Positions 47,113 through 58,496 of a DNA stretch of 64,000 nt are shown here, in pieces. Under the pieces are notes generated by a model. It did no database searches and was not told the DNA's origin. It saw only the letters and a program-made list of their open reading frames with translations. The stretch spans positions 1,116,001 to 1,180,000 of the forward strand of contig BQUP01000005.1 in assembly GCA_022835595.1 (NCBI GenBank), in the 5' to 3' direction. The DNA is from Cystobasidium ongulense. Lineage: Eukaryota; Basidiomycota; Cystobasidiomycetes; Cystobasidiales; Cystobasidiaceae. The stretch's first letter is position 1. Each line of letters starts with the position of its first letter. The translations under genes were made by a program, and so were the position numbers.

Positions 47113-50100
47113 ATGCCGCCTGCTCGCAAGCCTGAACCAGGCAACCCTGTGTGGAGTGCGTGGGTGGTCTGGTGCATGCTGTCCATGGCTGGAGCTGACG
47201 GCTGTATTGGCGCGTCCCAGTCGGATGGCTGCGAGAGTGGGAGAAGGAGACGGCTGAGAAGAGCGAGCACATGCCAAAGGTGTGTAGATGCGCCCGCTGA
47301 CGGCGCATGCCAGTCACCAGGCTGAGTGCTGCTGTCTGGCCACCTGGCCATTCCACCGGCAACACAGGCGATCCGCAAAGCCATCAAGAGCTTCGAGCAG
47401 TGTCCGGTATGCCCTTGTCGGATATTGTAGACTATGTCCATGCTCACTCTGCGTATCCTCCAGGTACCCATGGACCATCCAGCGAGTTCTGTTGCTCTGC
47501 AGAATGTCGGCGAAAAGGTTGGCCACAACAGTCATTGAACATGCGAATAGGCCATGTCACGGCTCATGCTGCTCGAATCTACCTTTCGTAGATCTCCCAA
47601 TATCTAACCAAACGACTCAAAGCATATTGCGAGGAGAATAACATGGAGATGCCTCGAATGGCTCAAAACACTTTCGAGGGCGAGGCAGCCAAGATCAACA
47701 AGAAGAAGCGCAAGAATGGCGAGGGCCAGGAAGATGACGGCGCTCCAGCTGCTTCTGGATCTGGACACCGTGATTCAGATGGAGAAGATGCCGAAATCCT
47801 GACCTCTCCACCCAAGAAACCTCGCAAGTCCAAGCCGTACGCTCCAAGAGTAAAGTCTGGTCCATGGGCGATCCTCATTGGTCTCGCTACCTTTGGCGTG
47901 GGGGCGTGGAAGAGCGAAGCCGAAATTGTAGAGCGTGCAGACCCCTTCTATCAAGACGACGGTCAGTCACTCAAAGACAGCTCGACCGGTGGCGGCGCGG
48001 GGTCGAGATTCTATACAGGCTGGAGCAGCGTGAGTCACACGCCCACACGACAGTCATTATAAGATCTGACATCAAATCCTCTAGTCGAAGACCCTATTCA
48101 CGAAAGGCTACATGGAGAAAAAGTCGAGGAATCCAGTCTTGTACCAAATCACATACGAAGGTAAGCTACCACGCCGTCCGTCCAGTCCATTACTATAGCT
48201 AATCTGACCCGGATGTATGACTAGGTTGGAAGATTGCTCGCAAAGCAGTGAGGAATGCGAAGCGTAATAATGATATCGACTTCGATGCTCGAAGGGTGCT
48301 GCCAGAGTTTGACACTGAAGACGAGGAGAGTGAGAACGATCAGAGTAACACGGAAAATCGGCCAGTCGCTGGTACTTCTGCCTCTGCAAAGACAAAGTCT
48401 GCAGCACAAGTTCAGAGCAATGACAAAGGAAAAGGCAAGGCCAGAGAAGCGCCAGTGACAGCTGCAGACGTGTCGACCCAGAGACGTGTATCAGACACTG
48501 GCGCTATTTTGCCTACCGATCCGGCGGGTAAGCCAGGAGTCACATCCTACCCAAAACCAATACGCAACTCCTCTGACACCACCCTTCTGTGGTAACAGCC
48601 CCCTTCCTTTTTGCGTATCTTACAGAAGATAACGTGAGAGTCACTACACAAGACAAAGCTGATGCTCGTATTTGTACGGAGAAATGTAAGTGAATAAAAG
48701 TGACTGTAACAAAAATTCTGCTGACTGGTCTCTTATTAACAGTCACAACCCTATTTCGCGTAGAGATACGACAATGCCAAGCCAAGCACATATTCGCAAA
48801 GAAGAACGTTGTCGGTGAACCTCTACCGGTGTTCCGTTCCAGTGCTCCTGGACCAGAAGGTCCAACCTTCTCAGCATATCTGCGAGCTCAGGCTGCTCCG
48901 CATGCTTGTCCTACATTCGCCTCGCTCAAAGCACTTCCCAAAGCATCTACTGCTTCAACCTCATTGAGCCCGAGGCGACCCTCGTCTTCGCAGTCGTCCG
49001 CTCAGATCGTCATTCCTGATAAGAGCAACAGTACACAGCGCAGCAACGTACCTCCTGCGATGAACCTTGCGTCTGCGAGCACGTCTACCGCCCAGACCTC
49101 TTCGTCAAGATTCGTTCGAGCTCCCCCAGCTGTGTCGCGCGCCAGCAGCCCAGAAATCATCGAGCTAGAGGAACCAGCGCCGGTACCTTTACGAGAGAAA
49201 ATGCTGCGAGCGGCTGAGGCACGCACAAACCAGCCATCTTCCTCAAGTCCTGCCAAGATAGATACCAAAGGTAAAGGCAAGGCTGTTTTACCCAATGCTT
49301 TTGACATCATGCAAGCCGCCGCTGCGGCAGATAGAGGGGCTTCAGACTCCGTGGCTCCCACGGTTCAAATGACTGCCACTGCAGACGGCCACTTCATACC
49401 CGACATCGATGCTCTCATCTGTGAAGTTTGGAAGCCTCATGAATATACTGTACATCTGGTTATCGACAACCGCGAACAGCCTGGTCTCAGCAGCAAGAAA
49501 CTAGAAGGTATGTTGACTGCAAAGGGAATCGCATGGGAAGCTAGAGCTCTTGCAATGGGCGATGCCATCTGGCTGGCAAAGAACAAGGCCACTGGAGCTG
49601 AGGTAGTTCTGGACGCCTGCCTTGAGCGCAAGAGGCTCGACGATCTTCTGAGTAGCATGAGAGGTAGGCGACGCCATTGTCTCTTACGGATCACAACTCT
49701 GCTGATTTGTTTTGATACAGATGGCCGATACATGGAGCAAAAGAATCGCATGGTACACAGTGGGATTTCCAAACTGGTGAGTACAACGATTATCTCCACA
49801 TTGCTTGGTGTCACGCTGAATGTGTAGAAATATCAGATATACCTGGTCGAAGAACACGATTCCAAGAAAGCAATGGAGACCTGGGGCCGTCAGATCTGGA
49901 CCATGAAGTCGTCTTTGCAGATTACAGAGTACGTGGAATCTGCTGAAAAGAGGGTACGGGAAGTTGGAGACGCTGACATATCACATTCCAGTAATTTTAC
50001 TGTCCATATTGCCTGGAATACAACCGAGGCTTGTAATTACCTGGCAAGATTGACCAAGACCTTCATTGAAATATTCCAAGTGAGTGTATCGCTATACGAA

Positions 50101-50614
50101 GCTTTATTTGATAGCTAACGCAGGTCGTTAGAACACTACGTTGACAATACTGCCAGACGAATGCATGCACAAGTCTCATCACATTCATTTCATGAAGCAC
50201 CTGCAGACCGAAAGGCCCTCGTCAACCTACGTCTACACCACCCAAACCTACCAGGCACTCAATTCCAAGCAGCACTCGCTTCACACAGGCTGGGCGAAAA
50301 TGGTAGCGTCTATCAATCAGATGTCTTTAGCATCTACAGAACGTTTTTTGCGAAAGTGGCCTACGCCAATGCAGTTTTTTGAGCATCTCGAAGAGACAGA
50401 GCAAAAGGATAAAGAAACGCGAGCGAAGATGGCGGAAGAAGATGCTTTGGACCCTCATGCTAAGAAGCGGCCCAAGAAAGACGACCCCAAGATAGGAGAC
50501 TGCTGGATCATGCGCGAGACTGCCGAGCAGGCTGGGAATGGCGAAACCATCAGACCTATCGGACAGGCTCTCAGCACGCACTGCTGGAAGCTTTTCGCTG
50601 CAGACAAGTATTGA
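47113..50614 (+). CDS. MUS81: crossover-junction endonuclease subunit Mus81
   Basis: More than ten small exons, start MPPARKPEPGNPVW at 47113. The N-terminal helix-hairpin-helix is rebuilt by splicing: IGWLREWEKETAEKSEHMPK, AIRKAIKSFEQCPVPMDHPA, SSVALQNVGEKISQYLTKRL. A winged-helix region follows (YEGWKIARKAVRNAKRN marks its flank). The ERCC4 nuclease core is HEYTVHLVIDNREQPGLSSK, ALAMGDAIWLAKN, VLDACLERKRLDDLLSSMRD with the GD...ERK...D catalytic motif intact, and DGRYMEQKNRM. The tandem helix-hairpin-helix end is NQMSLASTERFLRKWPTPMQ. Mus81 pairs with Mms4/Eme1 and cuts branched DNA at stalled forks. It converges with RAD9. Stop at 50612-50614. Confidence 0.95.
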
Positions 50615-50819
50615 TTAATTTCTCTTGCACTCAATCAGATTCATACACACTTGCACTACTTCAACTACTTCTCCATTCTCTTCCAGCCCTTTCTTGGCGA
50701 ACTACATTTAGTGTCTTGTCATTGTTTAACTATCATGCCCGTTTTGATTACGACCTACTGCTACATTCACATACCTGCAAACATGCTATTTCACGAACCT
50801 GTGTTTGATCAAACTGTGC

Positions 50820-52653
50820 CTACAGACCCAGCTGCCAATTCTGAGTTGAAGGACATGTTTGTCAGCGTTGATACGATTCTCTGATTCTGGTATCAGGCTT
50901 ACCTTGCGAGGGCGCTTGCTCCGACCACTCAGGTATAAGCTATCTTCCGTGTCATCGTCGAGAGACATATCAATGACATCCGGACCATCTCTTACTCCTG
51001 CTGTGCTTGCAGCTGGTGGCGCGCCTGGAGCATCATCGTCGATGCTGGTGACATTTTGTATACTTGCATACGTGGTGTCAAAGCTGATCTCGGTATTATC
51101 GTCGAGCTCGGCAGGCTCGGGGTCTTCATCTATCCTCAAAGCTTCCTGAGTGAAACTGGGATCCGCAGCATCTAGCTCTGCCCACAGCGAATCATCGTCT
51201 TCCTCGTCATCTAGCTTGATGGGAGCTCGAGCACTGGCTTCGGGAGACTGTGTGTCCCGAGGTCTAAAAAGTGGTTGCCTATTCTGATTTGTAATTGGTG
51301 CAGTAGAAGGTGTGCTAGTCACAGGCCGCTGAGAGAATACAGTACTGGCTGCTCTCTGTGACGGCACAGCTGCTGAGCTTTGCCGTACGTGGTTGGAGCT
51401 ATTAGCAGCGAGACTACCTAATCTGCTTTGTGTCATACGTGGTTTGACATCTTGCTTTTCCCGTTGAACGCCAGCTGGGTCGTCGCCATTTGTCGACATT
51501 ACGAAAGAAACGGACAGATTGTCGGTTTCGAATTCGGTCAAAAGCGGTCTATGAGGGTGTACCCATGTCAGTCTATAGACTCATACTTCCATGTTAGCGA
51601 AATCAACACTCACTGGCCGCCTGTGCTGAAGTAGAACTCCAAACTATTTCCTAGATTGATAGCATAGTCGATGATAGCTTTTAACTCTTTGAGAGTAACC
51701 GTTATCAAAGCTTCGTCTGTCTCTAGGATGTATGAATCGAACTCCCCCGTTTCGACGCTCAAAGTGGTCGATATGGATTGTTTACTGAGTGAAGCGCTGT
51801 CTTTGCTCCTGGTCCCGTCGCTTGCTTCATGCGCCCCTTCGAAACTACGTATCTTGCAGGCAGTCCGAGTACACCAGAAGGTGATTTCGTCTGTTCCGTG
51901 CTTGCCAAGTAGGAAGTAGTCTGTCCAATCTTTGATGACTCGAGGAGAGGCTACAAAGCTGTTTGGACATGTATCCTTTGAGGCGATAGCCACCATACTA
52001 TCGCCCGCTTGGTAAGTCAGACGATAGGTTTTCTTCACGCCATGGGGGCAAAAGACAGTGACTGTTAGACGACACCCGGAGGGAGTTGCTTGATCATCAT
52101 TTGCGGCATCTTCAGCCCTTGAAAAGTCCTTAGCGGGTATGGTGAGGGTTATTCGATTTGCTGACGAGACTGCTTGCTGCTTGAAGATATCGTGGAGGGT
52201 CTAAAGAGGTGCCTTTAGTGACGCAAATGACGTTGTCGCCTGTGTCGCATGGTCTCACCTTGCCCAAGAGGACGAATCTCGCTGAAGGCAGCGTTTCATC
52301 CGGCTTGGTTTTGGCAGTGACTTTGTATCTCGAAAAGAAAGCGGGCTCGAAGGTGAACAGGCAAAAGGCGGACTGTGAAGCCGAAATGGTAGATAGCTTG
52401 AACTGGATAGATGCAGCTGCGTGAGCATGCATGTATAGATAGGCAAACACGTGCGGTATAGGCAGTCTTACCGAGTCCGCCAATGCGCTGACTGCGAGGT
52501 CGTCGCCGAATTTGTTGATGCAGGCGAGCGAGCGCGTAAAGGCTATGAACAGGAATGCGTTGCTGGATGTCAGTCGGATGAACGAGAGGTATAGCTGCCA
52601 GAATGGGGATCTGGCTTGCTCTTTATCTTGTGGCCGGGGATGCAGAGCTCCAT
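50820..52653 (-). CDS. RAD9: 9-1-1 checkpoint clamp subunit Rad9
   Basis: Exon 1 (52653-52620) encodes MELCIPGHKIK; a GC-AG intron (52619-52543) joins it to TFTRSLACINKFGDDLAVSA. The PCNA-like fold continues KLSTISASQSAFCLFTFEPA, FFSRYKV, LLGKTLHDIFKQQAVSSANR, GCRLTVTVFCPHGVKKTYRL and ALITVTLKELKAIIDYAINL. The C-terminal tail is the typical long acidic, Ser/Thr-rich region (KLDDEEDDDSLWAELDAADP) that is phosphorylated to recruit TopBP1/Rad4 in other species. I end the gene at the TAG 50822-50820 after a last intron (RPRK|NWQLGL); reading through instead would end at 50786. Rad9 with Rad1 and Hus1 signals DNA damage. Confidence 0.92.
52543..52619 (-). other. RAD9: GC-AG intron 1 of RAD9
   Basis: Donor ATAAAGA|GCAAGC, acceptor GTTCATAG|CC. 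The join restores HKIKTFTRSLACINKF, matching Rad9 N-termini. No GT donor in the right phase exists in exon 1. Confidence 0.85.
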
Positions 52654-52721
52654 GGTGTCGTTCTCTCTCTTCACAGAATCGTCATATCATATTCTTGCCG
52701 TCATGGTGTGCTCGTCAGGTT

Positions 52722-52742
52722 ATCATCATCATCATCATCATC
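52722..52742 (+). repeat. (ATC)7 microsatellite in the RAD9/FMP32 divergent region
   Basis: Seven ATC units between the two divergent start codons, which lie only about 220 bases apart. Length variation here could affect both promoters. Confidence 0.9.
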
Positions 52743-52871
52743 TTGTGCATGTCGGTCGTCGTCGCTGTTCGTCGAGAGCAGAGACGAGGCAGCTCTTTCT
52801 CTTTCACCACCGCGACCATCATCAACCACATCGAGATCCAGAGCACATTGCAGCATCAGACACCGCTCACC

Positions 52872-53850
52872 ATGGCAGCATCAAAGGCTACGACTGCTGT
52901 GCTGCGGCGGGCTCTCGCGGTCCCGTCGAGGACGAGCAGCAGCATTCCAGCATTAGCGACGACGTCGAGGACCACGCTGCAGGAACACGCACACAGCACA
53001 CACGCTCAGCAGCTGTTTGATGCTGCCCACCCCCGCTGGATCCACTCGTCCAGCCCGAGACGCGCCCACTTCAGCTTCGACACCTCGTCGCTCGTCGCCC
53101 GCCTCGAGAAGGAGGGCCTCAAACGCGAGCAAGCGCTGGGAGTCATGGAAGCGCTCGAGGAAGTCATCGAAGAGTCCATTCGCACAATGACGGCCAACTT
53201 GGTCACCCGCGCAGAACAGGAAAAGCACCAGTACACGCAAAAGGTCGACTTTGCAAAGCTCAAGAGCGAGATCACCTTGCTCGAGAAGCAGGACTTTTCG
53301 CTGCTCAAGTCGGAGAACGAGAGGTTGTTGAGTGAGTTCTCCTGCTGCAAGTAATGACGTGCAAGGTCTGACACTCGCCTCCAGGCGAAGTCGAAAAGCT
53401 CAAGCAGCAGCTGCGAGAGAACATTACACGTGCCCAAGCTGGCGTCCGTCTGGATTTGAATCTCGAGAAAGGCCGAATACGCGACGAGCTGTCTGCGAGA
53501 GATCTCAAGCTTAAAGAGGTCGACACGCGGATAGAGAGCGAGGTGAGCATGGACTTGTGGTTATGGAGTAGACTCCGCTAACACGAGAATCCTCCACAGA
53601 TCAACACGCTGCGTGGTTCGATGGAATCCGTAAAGGTAAGCGTCGTTGAATCTGGTTTCTTAATGTAAGATTTCGTCGCTGACATCTCCGTATCCTTTCT
53701 AGTTCTCCATCATACAATACGTTATTGGTTCGCTCACCGGTACTGGAGCATTATTACTGGGTGAGTCGAGATCGCCATCCGTTCCATCGACTGGCATAAG
53801 CTGATATGTTTACCTGTCAACCTTTAGCCTATCTCCGCCTCATATCATAG
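52872..53850 (+). CDS. FMP32: Fmp32/MCUR1-CCDC90 family mitochondrial inner-membrane protein
   Basis: Five exons, start MAASKATTAVLRRALAVPSR, an Arg-rich mitochondrial presequence (caccATGG context). The DUF1640 core follows: FDTSSLVARLEKEGLKREQA, LGVMEALEEVIEESIRTMTA, LVTRAEQEKHQYTQKVDFAK, then a coiled coil (LRENITRAQAGVRLDLNLEK, GRIRDELSARDLKLKEVDTR). The end is MESVKFSIIQYVIGSLTGTG and ALLLAYLRLIS, the single C-terminal membrane span. Yeast Fmp32 is needed for cytochrome c oxidase and proline metabolism; the animal relative MCUR1 affects the calcium uniporter. Stop at 53848-53850. Confidence 0.94.
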
Positions 53851-54111
53851 TACATGTCTTGTCTTGTCCCAAGAAGGTGTATCATTACGCAATGTAGCAT
53901 ATTCCTCGATTTGATGAACGTACTGCCGGCTTTGAGGTTCAATGAGCAGATCAGCACATCCCAGTCAGCCAGTGAAATGGCATCTTGCCCTGCTTTATCT
54001 GCCCCAAGTCGATATTATGTCAATGTAACGATAGTATATTGCAAGACATGTCGTACAACAACGAATAACAGCAATTCAGGAAGAATACTTGACAAATCGT
54101 CGCCGTCAAAT

Positions 54112-56083
54112 TTACTTTCTATGCTGTGTAACATTGCTGGCTCGTGTGCCAGCACCATTCCTAGCCTTTGCAGCCTCGACCGCTCTGTATATTCTATCTT
54201 TGGCAGCTAGGGCAGCTGAGCTGGGCGCTGCAGCGTTATCGTCCATCGTTTTATAGTTTGCATCGCTCTTGGCAACGACCACCTTTCTCTCCTTATCTAA
54301 AGACCTCTCGTGAGAAGCGAGCTGCGAATTGGTGGGCTTGCTAGATAGTGGGGCAGGGCGATTCGGTGGTGTGTCTGTCGTGCTAGCGAGAATGTCCTTC
54401 AAGGCTGCAGATGTGGTCGATTGTCGCATGGTACGACGATTCGCTTGTCGCCCAGGTACTGTCTCGACTTGCTGGGCCGCGCTCGTCGATTCCAGTGATA
54501 CGTCGTCGCCCCTGTTCGAGGCTCCTCTTCTTCGCTTCGAGGAGGGAGCGTCCACACTGGCTTCCTCATCGGCTGTGGCAGAGCTCGTCTCGTTAATCCC
54601 GGTATACAGCAATGGCGGCATGACAAACAAACGCTACTTACTTGCTCGCCTCTTCAGGCTGGTCAATTCTGACTGTAGACTATCTAAGCTAGACTTTGCT
54701 TCTAAGCGCGCCGCCTTCTCTCGCTCGTATTGAACTTTCAACTCCCGGTACAATCGTTTGGACTCTTCAAGTTCACCCTTGGCCTTCTTTGCTTCTTGTC
54801 TCTCGAGTTTCGCTTTTGTGAGCGCATCTGCTTCTCCTGCACTTTTCGTGAGCCGCGCAGACTCGTAAAGTTCGTTCACTTCTTTTACTTCCAGGCGCGC
54901 CGCATCGAGGTCGGCTTGCATTACACTTAGACTCGTCTCCAGGTCTGTGATTTTGTTCATTGCTTCCTGACTAGCCAGCGCTTGTGCTGCTGTTACGGCT
55001 TGTTCGGACTCGTGTAATGCAGAGAGGGTCGCGTCTCGCAGAGTGAGGAGCAACTTGGAAAGATAGTCCATAATTTCGTTGGGCGATAGTGCTAAATGCA
55101 ACGAGGTGACATGGATGAGCTACATGAGAGAGATGTTCGGGTCAGTCGGTTGCTGTTACGAGGTATTTATGCAAGTCAGGCTCACAGGATCGTCTAGACT
55201 TTCGCAGAGAGCAGGCACCTCCACATTTATCGACGACAAGGTCGCCTTGACTTCATTCAGCACGTCGCCCATCACCTCGCGCAGATGAATATTCTCCTCC
55301 TGCATCGCATGCTTCTCATCATCTGCTCTTTGCAGGCTTTCCTCCAGTAGGGTGATGCCAGATGGGGTTTCTCTCCCACTGCCTTTAGATCGAGAGAGCA
55401 CTTCGCTCCGGCTAATGCTCTCTTGTGTATTGAGGATGATAGCTGAATGCTGCACCGAAGTGGACGAAGAAGAGACCTTTTGCCACCTCGCCATGATGGA
55501 CGCGACCTCATTCTCACGTCGTTTGGAATCATGCTGAGCCACTTGCTTGACAGAGGCTAGAGCCAATCGTGCTTTGTGTATCTCTTCTTTCGCTTGAGTA
55601 TGTCTGGCCTGTTCAGTCGCGAGTTCCTTCGCAGAGGCACTGTTTGCAGGAGAACACGGGCGACTTGAGCGGAGACCGTCGAGCAAGCAAGCTTAATACT
55701 CACCTCGCTTTTGCTTTGGCATGCTCCTTCTCGTACTCGCTAGCTTCCAAGGTCTGCCTTCGCTTCAGCTGGGCTTGCTCCATTCTGTCAAAGTCGCTGG
55801 CAAGTCCGCGGTGCTTGTCCATCAAGCGGGAGAGGTCTTGCTGGGATGACTGCAGGAGATGGCAAGTCAGAGCTGATAGAACGGAGAGATAGTGAATACT
55901 TGCATTCAGCTTGGCCAGCATCGTGCTCAGGCAGGATTCCAGCTTCGAAGCCTCGTGAGGGTCCCAGTTCGAGGCGTCCAAAGGCTTGGATATCAGGCCG
56001 GCGGCCAGCAGCTGGTCCATGAGCGGCGAGAGTATGCTGTGGATGTATTCAGCAATGTCTAACACTCGATGCTCACGCTGCAT
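54112..56083 (-). CDS. coiled-coil protein, possibly ADIP/SSX2IP (Msd1)-like
   Basis: Four exons starting at the ATG 56083 (MQREHRVLDIAEYIHSILSP). The first 60 residues are a compact helical domain (LMDQLLAAGLISKPLDASNW); then the protein is coiled coil nearly to the end (LASDFDRMEQAQLKRRQTLE, KEEIHKARLALASVKQVAQH, KAKLERQEAKKAKGELEESK). The C-terminus is Ser/Thr-rich with basic patches (SSKRRRGASNRG). The N-terminal helical module followed by paired coiled coils resembles the ADIP/SSX2IP family, whose fission-yeast member Msd1 anchors microtubule minus ends, but I am not sure. An upstream frame from 56168 (MSSGSRTSSKGKERAAG) does not splice into this one with a plausible intron. Confidence 0.7.
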
Positions 56084-56536
56084 ATGCTCACCTCGCTGCT
56101 GCAGGCGTGTCCATCACTCCAGCGGCTCTCTCTTTGCCCTTGCTGCTGGTGCGAGACCCGGACGACATGGCTGTTTCCGGCAGCAGTAAGCCGTTATGTG
56201 AGGTCCACTTGCTGCAAGGGATTCCACTGCTGAGTATGCCTGCGTTCTTTGCTGTCTTTTCAGATGTTGTTTTGAAGCGAAAAGACAGGCGCGATCAGCC
56301 TGGCGAAGAAGCACGTGATCACAAGGACCGGATGACTAAGCCGCTAGTCGACATTATCATTGCAAGAAGGATCCCTCTTCAGTCATTTGAAAGGACACTG
56401 TTACATGATGGCTTAAGAGCTCTGCTGTTTGCACTCCATGTTCAGATAAACGGACAAGCGATAACTACAGGAGACTCGCTATACCAGTATCGGGCTACCT
56501 GGAGGAAGCCACACTGTCTACTTCCCCTCATACTAC
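56084..56536. other. intergenic region, no supported gene
   Basis: Promoter side of the coiled-coil gene and 3' flank of the EthD gene. A 164-residue frame at 56107-56601 (+) runs antisense into the EthD gene and has no known domain. Confidence 0.5.
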
Positions 56537-57182
56537 CTACTTCTCGCCATGGCCAGTGCCGTAGATCTCACCAATCAGGAGGGTCGCGCTGCTGTTCGTA
56601 AAATTTTCTACATCACCAAGCTGGATTTAATCCGTAGAGTTAGCTTATTCAGCTGGTGTGCTGAATGTCAATTTTCCACACTCACAACCTCGGGGCCTGT
56701 TGAACCAAGCGTACACATTCTATCAGCCTTCCGGCGTGTGTAAGATGACTTCCGGTATCGACTTACCGGCTTCCTTTAACGCAGCGCGAACCTGATCCGC
56801 CGAGTCGAAGATCAGGTCAGCCTGGATGCCGTAGGGGCTATCCTGGCTGGGGTCTGGATGGCTCAGCTTGGAGATGCGCCATTCCTTGAGTCCTGCAAAG
56901 CGAGCGAGCGATCAGGCTGAGAGATACGGGCTGCAGCAATTGCACTCTGACGTACCGTGAGGGCCGAACCTGCGAAGGACAAGTCAGCTTGATGCGATTG
57001 ATCAGCTAGACACCTTCCGACTCACTTCTTTGCAACCAAGGGCATGTGGGTCTCCTTGTAGTACTTTTCGTCGAACTTGAAGTTGTCTATCTTAGCGTAT
57101 ATGACTGGGATGCATGGCGGGTCAGCGGGAGCCCTTCACTCGCATGCCTGTACTCATAATCACCCATAACGTTGACAGGCAT
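56537..57182 (-). CDS. EthD-domain small protein
   Basis: Six exons: 57182-57164, 57104-57026, 56969-56956 (14 nt), 56892-56767, 56696-56686 (11 nt) and 56620-56537. The assembled protein reads MPVNVMVIYAKIDNFKFDEK, YYKETHMPLVAKKFGPHGLK, EWRISKLSHPDPSQDSPYGI, QADLIFDSADQVRAALKEAG, PEVLGDVENFTNSSATLLIG, EIYGTGHGEK. This is a complete EthD (dimeric alpha-beta barrel) fold of about 110 residues, ending with the conserved GDVxNFTN...IGE block. Such proteins include EthD of ether degradation and many small fungal proteins of unknown substrate. A form in which the 11-nt exon is skipped or intron 4 is retained would end early without that block. Stop at 56539-56537. Confidence 0.88.
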
Positions 57183-58496
57183 GATGGAAGTACGAGACTG
57201 ATGGTTGAGACTGATGGCTGAAAGTTGTCGTGCGAGTTGGTTGAAAGCAGGAAAGTCGCCTCTTCCATCTCGCTCGCTGGCGTTGCTCTCCGCTTTCATA
57301 TCGGCCCGAGGCTCGATGAAAGAGAGATCACGTGCACCGGGAGATGGTGGAGAGACAACTTGGTAGACACAGAGGTAACTTGGGCTTTCATGCTACGGCC
57401 AGCGAGCTTGGTACTTGAAGACCTCGTAGGCTGGAGTGGCTGTACTCTGTCCCGAAAGTGTCCAGCCAGACCGTGCCGCCACCACTACGGTGCAGGCTAA
57501 GCTTGCATTCGAGCCAGACAATGAACAGCATGGTAAAGGGCTGTCGAACATCGACTAAACCCGGATGGAGACGAGAGTCTGCTCGGATGCCTCAAGAATA
57601 TCCTGATCCTGATGAACTGAATGGGCTGAAGACATTCGCCTACCTTCTGATTTCATACAATTACTGTTCACACATGCCGAGAGTCGACAACATCCAATAG
57701 CTGGAAGGGACCCTTGCTACAAGTACAAATGCCACTCAGTCAAATATCTGCTTTGGGATCTGGCAATGTTTAGGCTGTCTTTCTCTTCCATATAGGCTAT
57801 TCAGAAAAGTAAGATGAGCGAGCCAGCGTTTTTCTGAAGCGATGCGAAGGCATTCATGAGCGCCAAAGTCGCCGTACTAAATGTGTCTTGCATCAGTTAG
57901 GATGTGGAACTCTGCAATGTTGAATTTGAACAAGTGCTAAGTGTTACGGCCCGTCTGGAGAACACGATGTCTCGGAATGATTTGGAGCAGTCGATGATGA
58001 TGATCCTATTGACAGATCAGTACATGCAAGACATCTCCTTGCAAAGAGACGCGTATTCCAAGTGTCCTAGGTCTGACAGATGTTCAGGTGAATCTGACAT
58101 TGGGTGCTTCCTTCTCATGCACAGGGTTCCATCAGCCATGGGTAAGGGAACTTCCAGCATACTTGGGAAAGTCAGGGACTGCTCAGCGAGTCGCAATGCA
58201 AAAGTGTGTTCGTTTGGCAAGCATCCTGCTCCTCTCTGAAGAGCAGCTTGTTGTAGCCAGAGTTTAGAAGACATGGCATGTAGTTGGTCGTAGAGTCTGC
58301 CAAAGTGACCCGGATGAGCCTGGAAGTGCGAGAGCGTGTAAGCACCCTTCGAGTGCGTAGAGTAGCCCATCACCACCACTCTCAATGCAGAAATACCACA
58401 GACGACACTCGATCTGCCTCCATTTCTCGACTATTTCTTCCAATTTCTTAAACTCTGCAGCTCTTTCTCTCGCCAACACACACACATCAACAAAGC
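57183..58496. other. 1.3-kb intergenic region, function unclear
   Basis: It lies between the divergent EthD and pyridoxal kinase genes. A 122-residue frame at 58017-58385 (-) is free of low complexity but matches nothing I recognise. A second frame at 57225-57500 (+) overlaps the EthD start. Confidence 0.5.

Noticed and set aside
50786-50884. Longer RAD9 C-terminus reading to 50786
   Set aside because: A standard GTAAGC...CTCAG intron with a branch-like CTGAC fits better and ends the protein at 50820.
56166-56168. Upstream ATG (MSSGSRTSSKGKERAAG) for the coiled-coil gene
   Set aside because: Linking it to the main frame would need a 14- or 33-base intron or the wrong phase.
56107-56601. 164-residue plus-strand frame between the coiled-coil and EthD genes
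   Set aside because: It runs antisense into the last EthD exon and shows no domain.
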